Below, in pieces: positions 18,683 through 25,997 of a DNA stretch of 25,997 nucleotides. Origin of the DNA: Euprymna scolopes (taxonomy: Eukaryota > Mollusca > Cephalopoda > Sepiida > Sepiolidae); contig CM044502.1 of NCBI GenBank assembly GCA_024364805.1, forward strand, positions 85,901,669-85,927,665, read 5' to 3'. The notes under the pieces are model-generated. The model did not search any database. It was not told the origin of the DNA and saw only the letters and a program-made list of their open reading frames with translations. Positions within the stretch are counted from its first letter, which is position 1; the number at the start of each line of letters is the position of its first letter. Both the position numbers and the translations under genes were made by a program.

Positions 18683-19556
18683 CAGGGTGGAACGATAAAA
18701 TTGTTGCTATAAACAAAACGACATGATCCCATTTCTGTTTGATGAAAACTGGTGTTCTTGTTGTTGGAGACCATCTACTAGTTCGTCAGTTGTGTACAAA
18801 TCCCAAGAGCCATAAGATCCTTCTATCATGTCTGAAAGTGACACAATATCCAACGTCCGAGATGTACAACTTCTGCTCTCTACTGATCCAAGTTATAACA
18901 ACAGGACCATTACCGGAACCCTCAAAATGCAAATCCTGACAGTTCAACACTTGAGGGCACAGCTCAATGAAGTTTCCAGTCATGGTTATGGTCTTTAGTG
19001 TGGTTTCCAGTGAGAGTCACATCATGCCACCTCACATATTTGAAGTCGGCTAAAAAGTCAACACCAAAGTGTACCTGGATGGCTGAAGAATGTGGTGATT
19101 CCCTGTGCAATCAGGTGGCAGCTGGTAGACGATGGTTGTGGTAGCAGGAGTCGGCGCCAGACCACGTCAAAGAAACCAGCTTGACTTGAGAAGGAGTGCT
19201 GCGACTTTGTACCCTCCATCAACGACTTGAACCCACTGAACTACTTCGTTTGATCACACGCAAAAGAACTTTATGAACATGACCTGCCAAAACAATCAAG
19301 CCAGCCTGATCGCTACCATCCGCTAAGTATTCGCCGAGATCCCGCTGGCGCTTGTACAAAATATATAGTCTCAGTTTCGGACCCGCGTCGAGGTGGTGAT
19401 TGAGGTTGGAGGCGGCTACATTGAATAAATGTCAGCTTTACTAAATAATCAAGCTATCTGAATTGATTTTTTCAAATAAAAGTTTTAAAATGAAAGTTTT
19501 AAAATAAAGCTATAGTTTTGTTTTCTTTAGGGCGACAAATTTATCATTTCACCTTG
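18683..19556 (+). mobile_element. mariner-type DNA transposon, shortened, with TIRs and TA flanks
   Basis: The left end begins CAGGGTGGAA at 18683, preceded by TA at 18681-18682. The right end finishes TTTCACCTTG at 19556, followed by TA at 19557-19558. The outer 25-26 bases are imperfect inverted repeats (about 80% by eye), including AATTTTATC against AAATTTATC. TA duplication is the hallmark of Tc1/mariner insertion. At 874 bases it is shorter than the usual 1.2-1.3 kb, and the first half of the transposase is mostly missing or unreadable, so an internal loss is likely. It sits inside the A/T-rich tail of an RLE-LINE copy and is therefore younger than that LINE. Confidence 0.85.
18983..19428 (+). 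pseudogene. mariner transposase, C-terminal half, broken
   Basis: The sequence reads VMVFSVVSSESHIMPPHIFE with one interruption, then VNTKVYLDG-like sequence, VIPWCNQVAAGRRWLW, a stop, QESAPDHVSKKTS, DLNPLNYF and finally VEVVIEVGGGYIE-type sequence ending at TAA 19426-19428. In mariners the QQDSAPAH motif carries the second catalytic Asp. Here it is Glu (19148-19150). The third Asp, in DLNP at about 19224, is kept. The first catalytic Asp would lie upstream of the readable part and is not seen. Stops and small frameshifts occur throughout. The enzyme cut and pasted the element at TA sites. This copy is inactive. Confidence 0.8.
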
Positions 19557-19654
19557 TAAAGGATATTTAAGTTTAAACACAAACTGAAAAATAAGATGAT
19601 AGTGAAATAAGCTATGTAGCTTCACTATCCATCGATCCAATATATTCGTGTGTG

Positions 19655-19812
19655 TATATTCTAGTTTTATGTGAATTGATTAGCATATCAATGGGACTTC
19701 GAATCCAAAAAGACGTTATCAAAATCAAAAGTCGAGTTCTGTGAAGCTAATTGAACAGGTTAGAGTGTGGATGTTGTATGAATGCTGACAAGATGTCATT
19801 CATTTAATTGCA
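19655..19812 (+). repeat. Dispersed repeat, family R2rep, copy 1
   Basis: Aligns with 23725-23879 at roughly three quarters identity: TAGTTTTATGTG, GCATAT, AGACGTTAT, AAAGTCGAGTT, GAACAG or AACAGA, GTGTGGA or ATGTGGA, GTACAA-type and ACAAGAT. Both copies point the same way, and the second runs into a CA microsatellite as a tail. Orientation plus is inferred from that tail. Together the copies bracket the Gypsy-type element but lie outside its LTRs. Confidence 0.7.
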
Positions 19813-19820
19813 AGTTATTC

Positions 19821-20040
19821 CTGACGAACCGAGACGAAATTGGCTGGAAAATGCTGGGTCTTTCATCCTCGCTTTCTTTCTCACTTTGATCCGGAACTTT
19901 CTTTGGGAAGGGGCATTCCTCTCCTTTCACCCTTTCTCTGCTTGGGCAAAAGCACAGTTGCCTATCCAAGTTCGGTATTTTATTTCTCTGAAATCTCGGG
20001 AATTCTCACTCACCCAGCGTCCTAGCAATGGTCACAAATC
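19821..20040 (-). repeat. Left (3') LTR of the Gypsy-type fossil
   Basis: Positions 19837-20010 match 22815-22995 (shared blocks include TTTGAGCCGGAACTTTCTTT-like sequence, GCAAAAGCACAGT, GAGTTCGGT-like and CTCTGAAATCTC). On the minus strand a purine-rich tract at about 20040-20060 precedes a TG start near 20037, as expected for a polypurine tract and LTR start. The outer boundary is approximate. Confidence 0.75.
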
Positions 20041-20066
20041 TCCCACTTCCACTTTCTGAAGGCGTG

Positions 20067-20315
20067 TCAGAGCAGGCCATTGGTGAGCCCGGTCCTATTA
20101 TAGATCACAGATCTCTTAAATGGCGTGACATTCCATTGACCAATATATTTTGCGTACTGGTATTCCCAGTCACTCCATACCTTTTTAGTACATCGTCCGT
20201 GTGGAGCCTTTACCCACACTCGGTCACCTGCTTTGTAGACAGCTTTCTGTTGATTGTCTATCTGTGTCGCTATTCCGTCAACCCATTTAAGCCGTATGCA
20301 GTACCAATGAACCAT
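20067..20315 (-). pseudogene. Gypsy-type integrase C-terminal part (fossil)
   Basis: Contains YKAGDRVWVKAP followed by GRCTKK, a pattern typical of the C-terminal domain of Gypsy-type integrases, which binds DNA after the catalytic core. It lies between the left LTR and the inserted LINE, and the catalytic core continues on the other side of that LINE. Part of a broken old element. Confidence 0.7.
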
Positions 20316-20335
20316 ATTGGCAGATGCTGTAGTAG

Positions 20336-21067
20336 ATGACGGGTTTGACCTTTACTCCTGATCTAAAATGGAACACGTGCATCAAATCTGTTGCCAGGGA
20401 CGCTGGGAAAATGGTGGGATCCTTCTACCGCTCCAGAAGATATCTCACTACTGATGCAATTCTCTATCTTTATAAAAGCCAAGTACGTCCAATGATGGAG
20501 TACTGTTGCCACATCTGGACAGGAGCTGCTAAAAACAGCCTATCCTGCCTTGACAGAGTACAAAATAGACTTCGGGGTTTAGTGGGGGATGCCCTTTTCT
20601 TTTCCCTGCAACCTCTCTCCCACAGAAGAGACGTTGCAAGCCTGTCTTTGTTTTATCGCTATTTCCATGGCAGGTGCTCGTCTGAGCTCCAATCCCTCGT
20701 CCCCCCTCGCCAATCTTTCACGAGACACACCCGTCTGGCTGAAACTACTGTCAATAATTTTCCCCACTCTCTATCTTGGCCTAAATCCAAAAGTAGATTC
20801 CATTAGCAAGTCTTCTTTCTTAGACCTGCACGCTAGTGGAACTCTCTGCCGCTTGCCTGTTTCCCACCTGACTACAACTTGAACGTCTTCAAGTCCAACA
20901 TAAACAAACTCCTGACAACCCGCCCCCTTAAGTAAGACACTCTATTAAAACCCCCAATACTAATGACTACTACAATACTATCTCATTGATTACTGTACAC
21001 GCAATAACCCTTATCCCTGAGTGCCATTCGGGCCTTGATAAGTGGTGATCCCATGTAAAAAAAAAAT
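20336..21067 (+). mobile_element. Jockey-like LINE fragment, copy 3 (C-terminus and 3' end)
   Basis: The fragment opens at GLTFTPDLKWN, just past the reverse transcriptase core, and reads ILYLYKSQVRPMMEYCCHIW, LDRVQNRLRGLVG, LQPLSHRRDVASLSLFYRYF and LVPPRQSFTRHTR. A frameshift and one stop come before WNSLPLACFPPDYNLNVF and FKSNINKL, ending at TAA 20933-20935. A 130-base 3' UTR finishes with GCCTTGATAAGTGGTGATCC, then CATG and ten A (21057-21066). It is a 5'-truncated insertion in the opposite orientation to the Gypsy-type element around it. It shares block order and 3' tail with copy 1 and is less decayed, so it is younger. Confidence 0.85.
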
Positions 21068-21900
21068 CCTTCGGCGTAACATTGTACCAATATACTGCCT
21101 CCGGTATGCTACACCCTTTCTTGGTTGCAATCCTTTTTTACACTTCTATGAGATCGCTCGATGGTGCCGTTACCGGAGGGAACATATGCACAACGAAATC
21201 AAAGTCTGATTCTCCATTCTTTAAACAAGCTGCTCCAAAAAGCAGTGTCATTATACGTTAGAATTTCTGACAACGAACTCGTTCATAGAAAAGAGTCTTT
21301 AGTTGGTTGATTATACATTCTGCATCCTGCCGAGTAAGGCGTCGCCAGACGGCAAACCAAGCGATGCCCCAATCAATCAATATTAGAAAATGGGGCCTAT
21401 CATAATGACTGATATCCATCACTACACTATGCCATGTTTGTTTAACATTTTAAATCCCCTTTAACCAGTGTATGGATGACGGATTGATCGACTGAAACTC
21501 TTCGAATCATTTGACGACGGTTCTCACAGTGGCTTTTGAAACCCCAGGATTTGCTTCACAAAGTAGAGTGTTCACTTCACACCAGGATGACCGCTTTGTT
21601 GGTGAACAATTTGGATCTGGTTTAATCCGACCGAGTTCACAGATGCAGCGCAGACAGGTTGCACAGGTTCGGTGTTCCTCTTAATTGCATCAAACTCTCG
21701 TCAATTGATTCGCCGGACCACTTCCACGACACGGTCCAGGTTTTGGTGCGTTGGTCGAATTCCGCGCAAAAGTTGGGTTTTTCAAGCTGAATGGGTGCAC
21801 CGAAAGCAAAATCTGTCCCCCAAAAATGTGCTTTGCCTCCCTTATCAATATGTACGCCGCCAAATTTCTTGATGCCGTCCTAGAAGGGAGTCGAACCCTA
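21068..21900 (-). pseudogene. Gypsy-type integrase core and neighbouring pol sequence (fossil)
   Basis: Minus-strand translation shows an integrase-like core with DISHYDRPHFLILIDWG and TRQDAECIINQL, then EAVYWYNVTPKD next to the LINE insertion. Upstream lies a segment (KFGGVHIDKGG, AEFDQRTKTWTVSW) that belongs to the same polyprotein family in my judgement. This enzyme joins element DNA to the host chromosome. The copy is broken. Confidence 0.65.
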
Positions 21901-22008
21901 GTGGCTTGCTGTCTACCACCAGTGCGTCAGTCTTCAAAGGATTTCTGTAGGCTAATGTTAATGTTATGCTGCCAACACCATGGCTCAACAGACACTTCCG
22001 TCCTACCG

Positions 22009-22360
22009 TCAGAATTGCGGTATTCTTCCGTATTTAGGTTGACATAACAACCCACTTACAACCGATGATGAGCAGCCATAATCCATTAATGCTATCCGAT
22101 CTAGTTTTACCTTTATCACGGGGAGCACTTCCTCTAGTGTACGTGGGGAGAGAATGGCGCTGGCCTCTCGCTCCTTGCCTTGTTTCCCGGACACCTTGAT
22201 GCCACATGTTCTTGCATCGATAAGAGTATATCTCTGGAAGCACCCTGCCTGATTTGACCCCGGGCTGCTGGCAGTCTTTGGCAAAGTTATTGGGGTCTCC
22301 ACACTTGTGGCACCGCACAGTAACTGCATCCTGCTGGTCAGGGGTTGAAGGTTGCTCCAC
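22009..22360 (-). pseudogene. Gypsy-type zinc knuckle and protease-like segment (fossil)
   Basis: A CCHC zinc knuckle (CHKCGDPNNFAKDC) marks the nucleocapsid end of gag. It is followed after about 60 residues by a segment resembling the aspartic protease start (ALMDYGCSSSVVSG), where DTGCS is usual in relatives. Part of a broken old element. Confidence 0.7.
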
Positions 22361-22445
22361 CGGTAGAGGAGGAAGAATTCTGCGTTTCCTGATTGCTAGT
22401 GACGGGTTTCTCCACTTCTGCCCGAAAGCGCAACTGAGCCATCGA

Positions 22446-22805
22446 TCAGGGGGGGTCCTCTATTAACCGTGCACGATCTTGCAGGTCACCCAGGTATTCA
22501 TTGACAGTTTCCACAGGGCGCAAACGACGGAAGACAAACTTGTCATATGCCACAAAAGGGTCTGGCGCAAAATCCACAAGGAGTGCTCGTTTTATTTGCT
22601 TCAAATCCGGTTTTTGGTCATGGGTTAATCTCCAGTATACGCACAGTGCGCCACCTCTTAGCCTGAGTGGTAAAACACGCTCAACATTGTCAACCCCACA
22701 CATTTCACACACCAGTTCCACCTGTTCCAACCATCTGAATATGTGATCAGGTGAGGTGCCATGAAATTCAAGAATAAGGCAGATATCAAATGCTTTGCCT
22801 GCCAT
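22446..22805 (-). pseudogene. Gypsy-type gag segment (fossil)
   Basis: A 119-residue open frame starts at a Met directly inside the right LTR. It has the gag core features WLEQVELVCEMCGV, LPLRLRGGALCVYWRL and RRLRPVETVNEYLGDL. Gag forms the particle that carries element RNA. Part of a broken old element, about 90 bases from the zinc-knuckle segment. Confidence 0.7.
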
Positions 22806-22811
22806 TTGTAA

Positions 22812-23000
22812 GCCGAAATAGCTTGAAAACTGCTGGGTTCTTCAGCCTCACTTTCTTACTCACTTTGAGCCGGAACTTTCTTTAGGAAGGGACTTTCATC
22901 TCCTCTCACCGTTTTCTTTACTTAAGCAAAAGCACAGTCGCCTATTCATCAGAGTTCGGTCTTTTATTCCTCTGAAATCTCTGGAATTCTCGCGGTTAAT
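22812..23000 (-). repeat. Right (5') LTR of the Gypsy-type fossil
   Basis: Matches the left LTR at 19837-20010. It begins within about 10 bases of the gag start, which leaves little room for a primer binding site, so the inner boundary may be misplaced. The outer limit is lost in sequence before the TTC microsatellite at 23038. Confidence 0.7.
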
Positions 23001-23037
23001 CTCGCCCTCTTTCTCATAAAACCAACCCCGCCTACCG

Positions 23038-23071
23038 CTTCTTCTTCTTCTTCTTCTTCTTCTTCTTCTTC
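23038..23071. repeat. TTC microsatellite
   Basis: About 11 CTT/TTC units with purine-pyrimidine strand bias, next to the right LTR. Confidence 0.95.
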
Positions 23072-23164
23072 CTCTCCCAGTCCCAGTGCATCGACAGAAA
23101 ATAGAACAAACTTTCTGTCTTTTGGAGGTTAGTGCATTAGAAGAATTACTACTACAATGGCATT

Positions 23165-23490
23165 TTTGAAATTTGAAAGCATCGATAAATGAAAAGATTA
23201 AAACTATTATCATTAAACTTTGAAAATTGAAAACATCAAGAAATGGAAAGATTAAAATAATTCACGTTCAACTTTGAAAATTAAAAGCATCGAGAAATGG
23301 GAAGATTAAAATGATTATAGTCCATTTTCGAAAATTGAAAGCATCAAAAAATGGAAAAATTAAACTATTTCCGTTGAAATTTGAAAATTGAAACCGTCAA
23401 GAAAGAGAAATTTTACACGATTTACGTCAATCTTTGAAAATTAAAAGCTTCGAAAAATGGATGATTGGAATGTGATTTAAGTCAGACGTT
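23165..23490. repeat. Minisatellite, about six 54-base units
   Basis: The marker TTTGAAAATTGAAA or a close variant begins at about 23219, 23273, 23327, 23380 and 23433, with a first unit near 23165. Each unit continues GCATCAAGAAATGGAAAGAT and an AT-rich variable end before TTCA. The period is a steady 53-54 bases with few indels. Although 54 is a multiple of three, units carry stops in every frame I checked, so it is not a coding repeat. Confidence 0.85.
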
Positions 23491-23550
23491 TTTCTAATCG
23501 TCGTCGTATAATGGAGAATTACGATTCGCTTGACTTTTTCGTATACTAGT

Positions 23551-23660
23551 GACCGTGTTTGAGAAGTCTTACCGTGTTTGAGAAGCTAGTAATGTCTAGC
23601 AGTGGTTGAGAAGCTAGTAAACTCTAACGTTGTTTGAGAGGCTAGTAGTGTCTAGTATTG
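23551..23660. repeat. Short tandem array, about four 28-30-base units
   Basis: GTGTTTGAGAAG, GTGTTTGAGAAGCTAGTA, GTGGTTGAGAAGCTAGTA and TTGTTTGAGAGGCTAGTA follow one another, each with a TCTA-type spacer. It lies 60 bases after the 54-base array and is unrelated in sequence. Confidence 0.8.
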
Positions 23661-23724
23661 TTTTAAGTTGATATGTGTGTGTCCATCTGGGAAAAGGGTT
23701 ATGTGAGATGATCTTTACAGATAA

Positions 23725-23879
23725 TGTATTGTAGTTTTATGTGCATTCATTTGCATATTAGTGAAGCTTCGTCCCCAAACAGACGTTATAAATGTCTAAA
23801 GTCGAGTTTTTGGAACCGAATTTAACAGATTGGAATGTGGAATGTCGTACAAATCCTTACAAGATTTTTTTTAATTACA
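23725..23879 (+). repeat. Dispersed repeat, family R2rep, copy 2
   Basis: See copy 1 at 19655-19812 for shared blocks. This copy ends in T-rich sequence plus ACACAC, i.e. it passes directly into the CA microsatellite, as SINE and LINE tails commonly do. No tRNA boxes or open frame were found. Confidence 0.7.
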
Positions 23880-23898
23880 CACACACACACACACATAA

Positions 23899-23937
<39 letters not shown>

Positions 23938-23938
23938 A
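23876..23938. repeat. Compound CA and TA microsatellite
   Basis: Two CA runs separated by TAA, then about ten TA units. Confidence 0.95.
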
Positions 23939-24289
23939 TGTTAAAAGTCCACGTATACTTCTAGGATAGGACTTTAAAGGTTATGAGGGTTTTTTAAAGC
24001 TGAAAAACGATGTTACTTTTTGTATTTAATATTTTTATTGTTATTTTTTTATATTTCTAGCGGACCTCCGCTCTTGGTCATAAAATGTACCGAAATGAAA
24101 AAGAAAACCGTTGAAAGAACTGGAGATTTGACAAGGTCTCAAAAAACTGGCAGATTGTAGACTTCTCAGTACCCTGAGACAGGAATATGAGAGAGGAGGA
24201 GAATGAGAAGTAGAGCAATTATGCTCCATTGGCCTTGGAGAGTAGGCGTATACACGGGGTTAAAACACAAATAATCCCGACACTTCCCG
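23939..24289. other. Stretch before the second mariner
   Basis: No clear feature. It may contain the 5' part of the mariner that follows, but I could not read transposase residues here. A minus-strand open frame at 24041-24229 is not recognised. Confidence 0.35.
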
Positions 24290-24842
24290 AAGTAAGAGTT
24301 CAACTAAAAGAAGGTCATGCTGACTGTGTGGTGATCTGCGACCAATCTCATCCATTACAGTTTATTGAATGTATACGAAATTATTACGATTAAGAAGTAT
24401 TTTTAACAAATGGAGAAATGCATCAAACTTCGACAACACTCAGCAACAGAAAAGGCTCGATTCTCCTTCACGACAATGCCCGAACGCACGTTGCTAAACC
24501 GACCCTGCAGAAGTTGAACGAATTGGGTTACCAAACTCTGTCTCTCCTGCCATACTCTCTAGACCCCTCACTTTCCGACTATCAGTTTTTCAAGCATCTT
24601 AACAATGTTCTGCGTGAGAAATTCTTCAAAAATCTAAGCGATATCAAAAACGCCTTCAGCGTCTTCATCGCCACCAGAAGGCAATATTTTTACGTTATTG
24701 GCAAAAATACACTTGTTTTGCGTTGGCAAAAGTGTGTTTATTCTAACGGTGCTTATTTCAATCAATAAATTTTTATTTAAGCCGAAATATGTTCATCTGA
24801 ATTTAAAAGTTAAAACTCGCAATAATTTTCTGGTCAATTGAT
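24290..24842 (+). mobile_element. mariner (Mos1-like type) fragment with transposase C-terminal half
   Basis: One frame at 24310-24400 reads KKVMLTV-W, a stop in place of the second Trp of VWW, then SATNLIHYSLLNVYEIITIK. After a frameshift, 24440-24768 is open: NRKGSILLHDNARTHVAKPT, LQKLNELGYQTLSLLPYSLD, SDYQFFKHLNN, then LVLRWQKCVYSNGAYF and a stop. HDNAR carries the second catalytic Asp and LDPSLSDY the third, so both are kept. This is the DD34D mariner type seen in Mos1 and SETMAR-like elements, distinct from the mariner at 18683. The right end around 24812-24842 (AAACTCGCAATAATTTTCTG) resembles a mariner inverted repeat. The left end was not found, so the copy is 5'-truncated or decayed. 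Confidence 0.8.
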
Positions 24843-24924
24843 ATATAAAGTATATATTTAACAAATATTTTACGTGCATTGTGTTCTTTGTGTGAAAACT
24901 CTTAGTGAGTGAACAACAAAGCAA

Positions 24925-25365
24925 ATAAACACATCCAAGCAAGCAGACCGGATATCATAATACTTTACAAGAAGGAAAACTACTGCCAGATCGTAAATTT
25001 CGTCGTGTCAGCGGACTATATAGTAAATATCAGGAAATGGAGAAGCAGAGCAAACACACAGCAAGAACTCGCCAGTAAACTGAAGTGAGTATGGAACATG
25101 TGGAAATTCAAGATAAGATCAATAATCGGAGGAACACTAGAAACAATCCGAGTAATCTCAAAACAAGAATGGAAGAAATTGGAATCAGAGGGAAGGTGAA
25201 GAAGACGCATACGATAGCAATAATTCTTTTGCAAAGGTTATCGAAAGAGGTGGAGAGTAATAGAAATCTTGGGAGATTTGTTGTCACTTAGATTCTAGAG
25301 AACACCATGAATTGTTCTCAAAGAGAAATTTTTGATGACATCCTGTGTGACTACTTTTAGTGAGT
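24925..25365 (+). pseudogene. RLE-LINE 3' end: endonuclease remnant and tail
   Basis: One frame at about 24944-25030 reads RPDIIILYKKENYCQIVNF, matching RRPDIILVNKQEKSFQLVDF at 17855. The nuclease-core Asp of VDF is Asn here. VWNMWKFKIRSIIGGTLETI and EWKKLESEG follow, then in another frame GDLLSLRF. The 3' UTR (25300-25365) matches 18595-18670. Frames change several times. The copy is 5'-truncated at about 24925, the usual outcome of incomplete target-primed reverse transcription, and ends in the ATT microsatellite. It is the clearest example of the family's 3' tail in the window. Confidence 0.7.
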
Positions 25366-25367
25366 AA

Positions 25368-25411
<44 letters not shown>

Positions 25412-25423
25412 TATTATTATTAT
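25366..25423. repeat. ATT microsatellite, tail of the RLE LINE
   Basis: About 19 ATT units with one ACT interruption, directly after GTGAGTAA of the LINE 3' end. The other copy of this end (18670) also has an AATAATATTA tail, so the simple repeat probably grew from the LINE's own 3' terminus. Confidence 0.9.
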
Positions 25424-25997
25424 TCATGAGATTATCCTTTCAACCGTGCACTTCTTTTAATTTTAAAAATTATATATAAAAATTATGTAAGAGTTTCATT
25501 CGATCATCATCTGAGTAAATACTTTTTGTGGTTAATTTGGATATCAGCAAATGCGAATAAAAAAACTCCACAAAAAGAAATGCGAGTTCAAATCTCGTTA
25601 GGGGTTATATTCTAATTCACTTAAGCTATTACCTGGGGCTTGAGTTGGGAGGGTGTACGAAGAATTTCTTTTCAGATGAAAGAAATGATAATATAAAATT
25701 AAATGGTTTGGGGGACTTTTATTGAATTGATTTTTAGATGATAGACGCTATTGACAATGAAATTATGTTAAAAGACGAAAAAAAGGAATCATAATATTAA
25801 TACCGGGTAAATATCATTTCTGATTTGATTTGACAATTATGGTATTTAATTATTTCAATTATTTGATCGTTTCAATGTATTTATTATTTAATTTTATTTT
25901 TATTATTTATTATAATTTGTTCATTTTATTTATTTCTTTTTTCCATGAGATAATTTTTTTAATTTTTTTTTTCTCGTCCATAAATGTTTATCTACCA
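25424..25997. other. AT-rich stretch with a weak tRNA-like segment
   Basis: Mostly AT-rich with no gene. Within it, 25529-25600 has an A-box-like TGGTTAATTTGG and a well-formed T-arm (GCGAG, loop TTCAAAT, CTCGT) at about 25582-25598. Their separation is about 10 bases longer than in a standard tRNA, and no acceptor stem is seen, so a decayed tRNA-derived SINE is more likely than a tRNA gene. Confidence 0.4.

Larger units (their letters stand above)
19821..23040 (-). mobile_element. Gypsy-type LTR retrotransposon fossil, broken, with a LINE inserted
   Basis: An old minus-strand copy. Recognisable parts, in element order, are the 5' LTR (right side), gag, a zinc-knuckle and protease-like segment, integrase and the 3' LTR (left side). 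The parts I name are the only ones I could recognise. The two LTRs differ at roughly a fifth of positions by eye, so the insertion is ancient. The copy is clearly broken, with several breaks, and cannot be functional. A Jockey-like LINE fragment (20336-21067, opposite strand) has inserted into its integrase region and is therefore younger. Confidence 0.8.

Noticed and set aside
19820-19842. CTGACGAACCGAGACGAAAT as a hammerhead core in the left LTR
   Set aside because: No stem II can form between the blocks, and the right LTR lacks the motif.
22896-23213. Minus-strand open frame with a run of arginines
   Set aside because: The run is the GAA/TTC microsatellite. The rest overlaps the LTR and the 54-base array.

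Overview
This window looks like intergenic, repeat-dense DNA from a large animal genome. I find no intact host protein-coding gene. The best guess is a mollusc, probably a cephalopod close to octopus. That guess rests on the AT-rich noncoding DNA, long TAA/ATT and TA microsatellites, tRNA-derived SINE heads, and LINE proteins that resemble families I recall as abundant in octopus. It is inference from memory and no search was run.

Layout. 1-6740: AT-rich spacer containing a hammerhead-ribozyme-like motif inside a long palindrome (430-606), two tRNA-like SINE heads, the C-terminal scrap of a restriction-like-endonuclease (RLE) LINE, a hairpin element with a TAA-repeat loop (3752-3872), a dispersed repeat next to an AAT microsatellite, and a 160-bp tandem array (5173-5975) that starts at a hAT-like transposon end. 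6740-10490: a minus-strand Jockey-like LINE with an ORF1 remnant, an APE-type endonuclease, a reverse transcriptase and a 3' tail, all broken. 10490-12720: spacer with tandem and direct repeats and a long TA microsatellite.

12728-15225: a possible hAT terminus, then a decayed hAT transposase on the plus strand. 15330-15857: a second Jockey-like fragment (ORF1 tail plus endonuclease start). 15860-18290: an RLE-type LINE with a YMDD reverse transcriptase. 18330-18682: a second copy of the 4650 repeat and another RLE-LINE 3' end. 18683-19556: a mariner with terminal inverted repeats and flanking TA, inserted in that 3' end. 19821-about 23040: a broken minus-strand Gypsy-type LTR element, interrupted by a third Jockey-like fragment (20336-21067). 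23038-23938: minisatellites and microsatellites. 24290-24842: a second, different mariner. 24925-25423: another RLE-LINE 3' end with an ATT tail. The rest is AT-rich spacer.

The elements do not form a pathway. They are layers of insertion: a mariner in a LINE tail, a LINE in a Gypsy copy, and a Jockey fragment abutting an RLE LINE. Copies of one family within the window can be compared, and this supports two inferences: the segment just upstream of the Jockey endonuclease ORF is coding (ORF1 tail), and the Jockey 3' end carries a shared terminal motif. The most distinctive signal is the hammerhead-like fold at 502-553.
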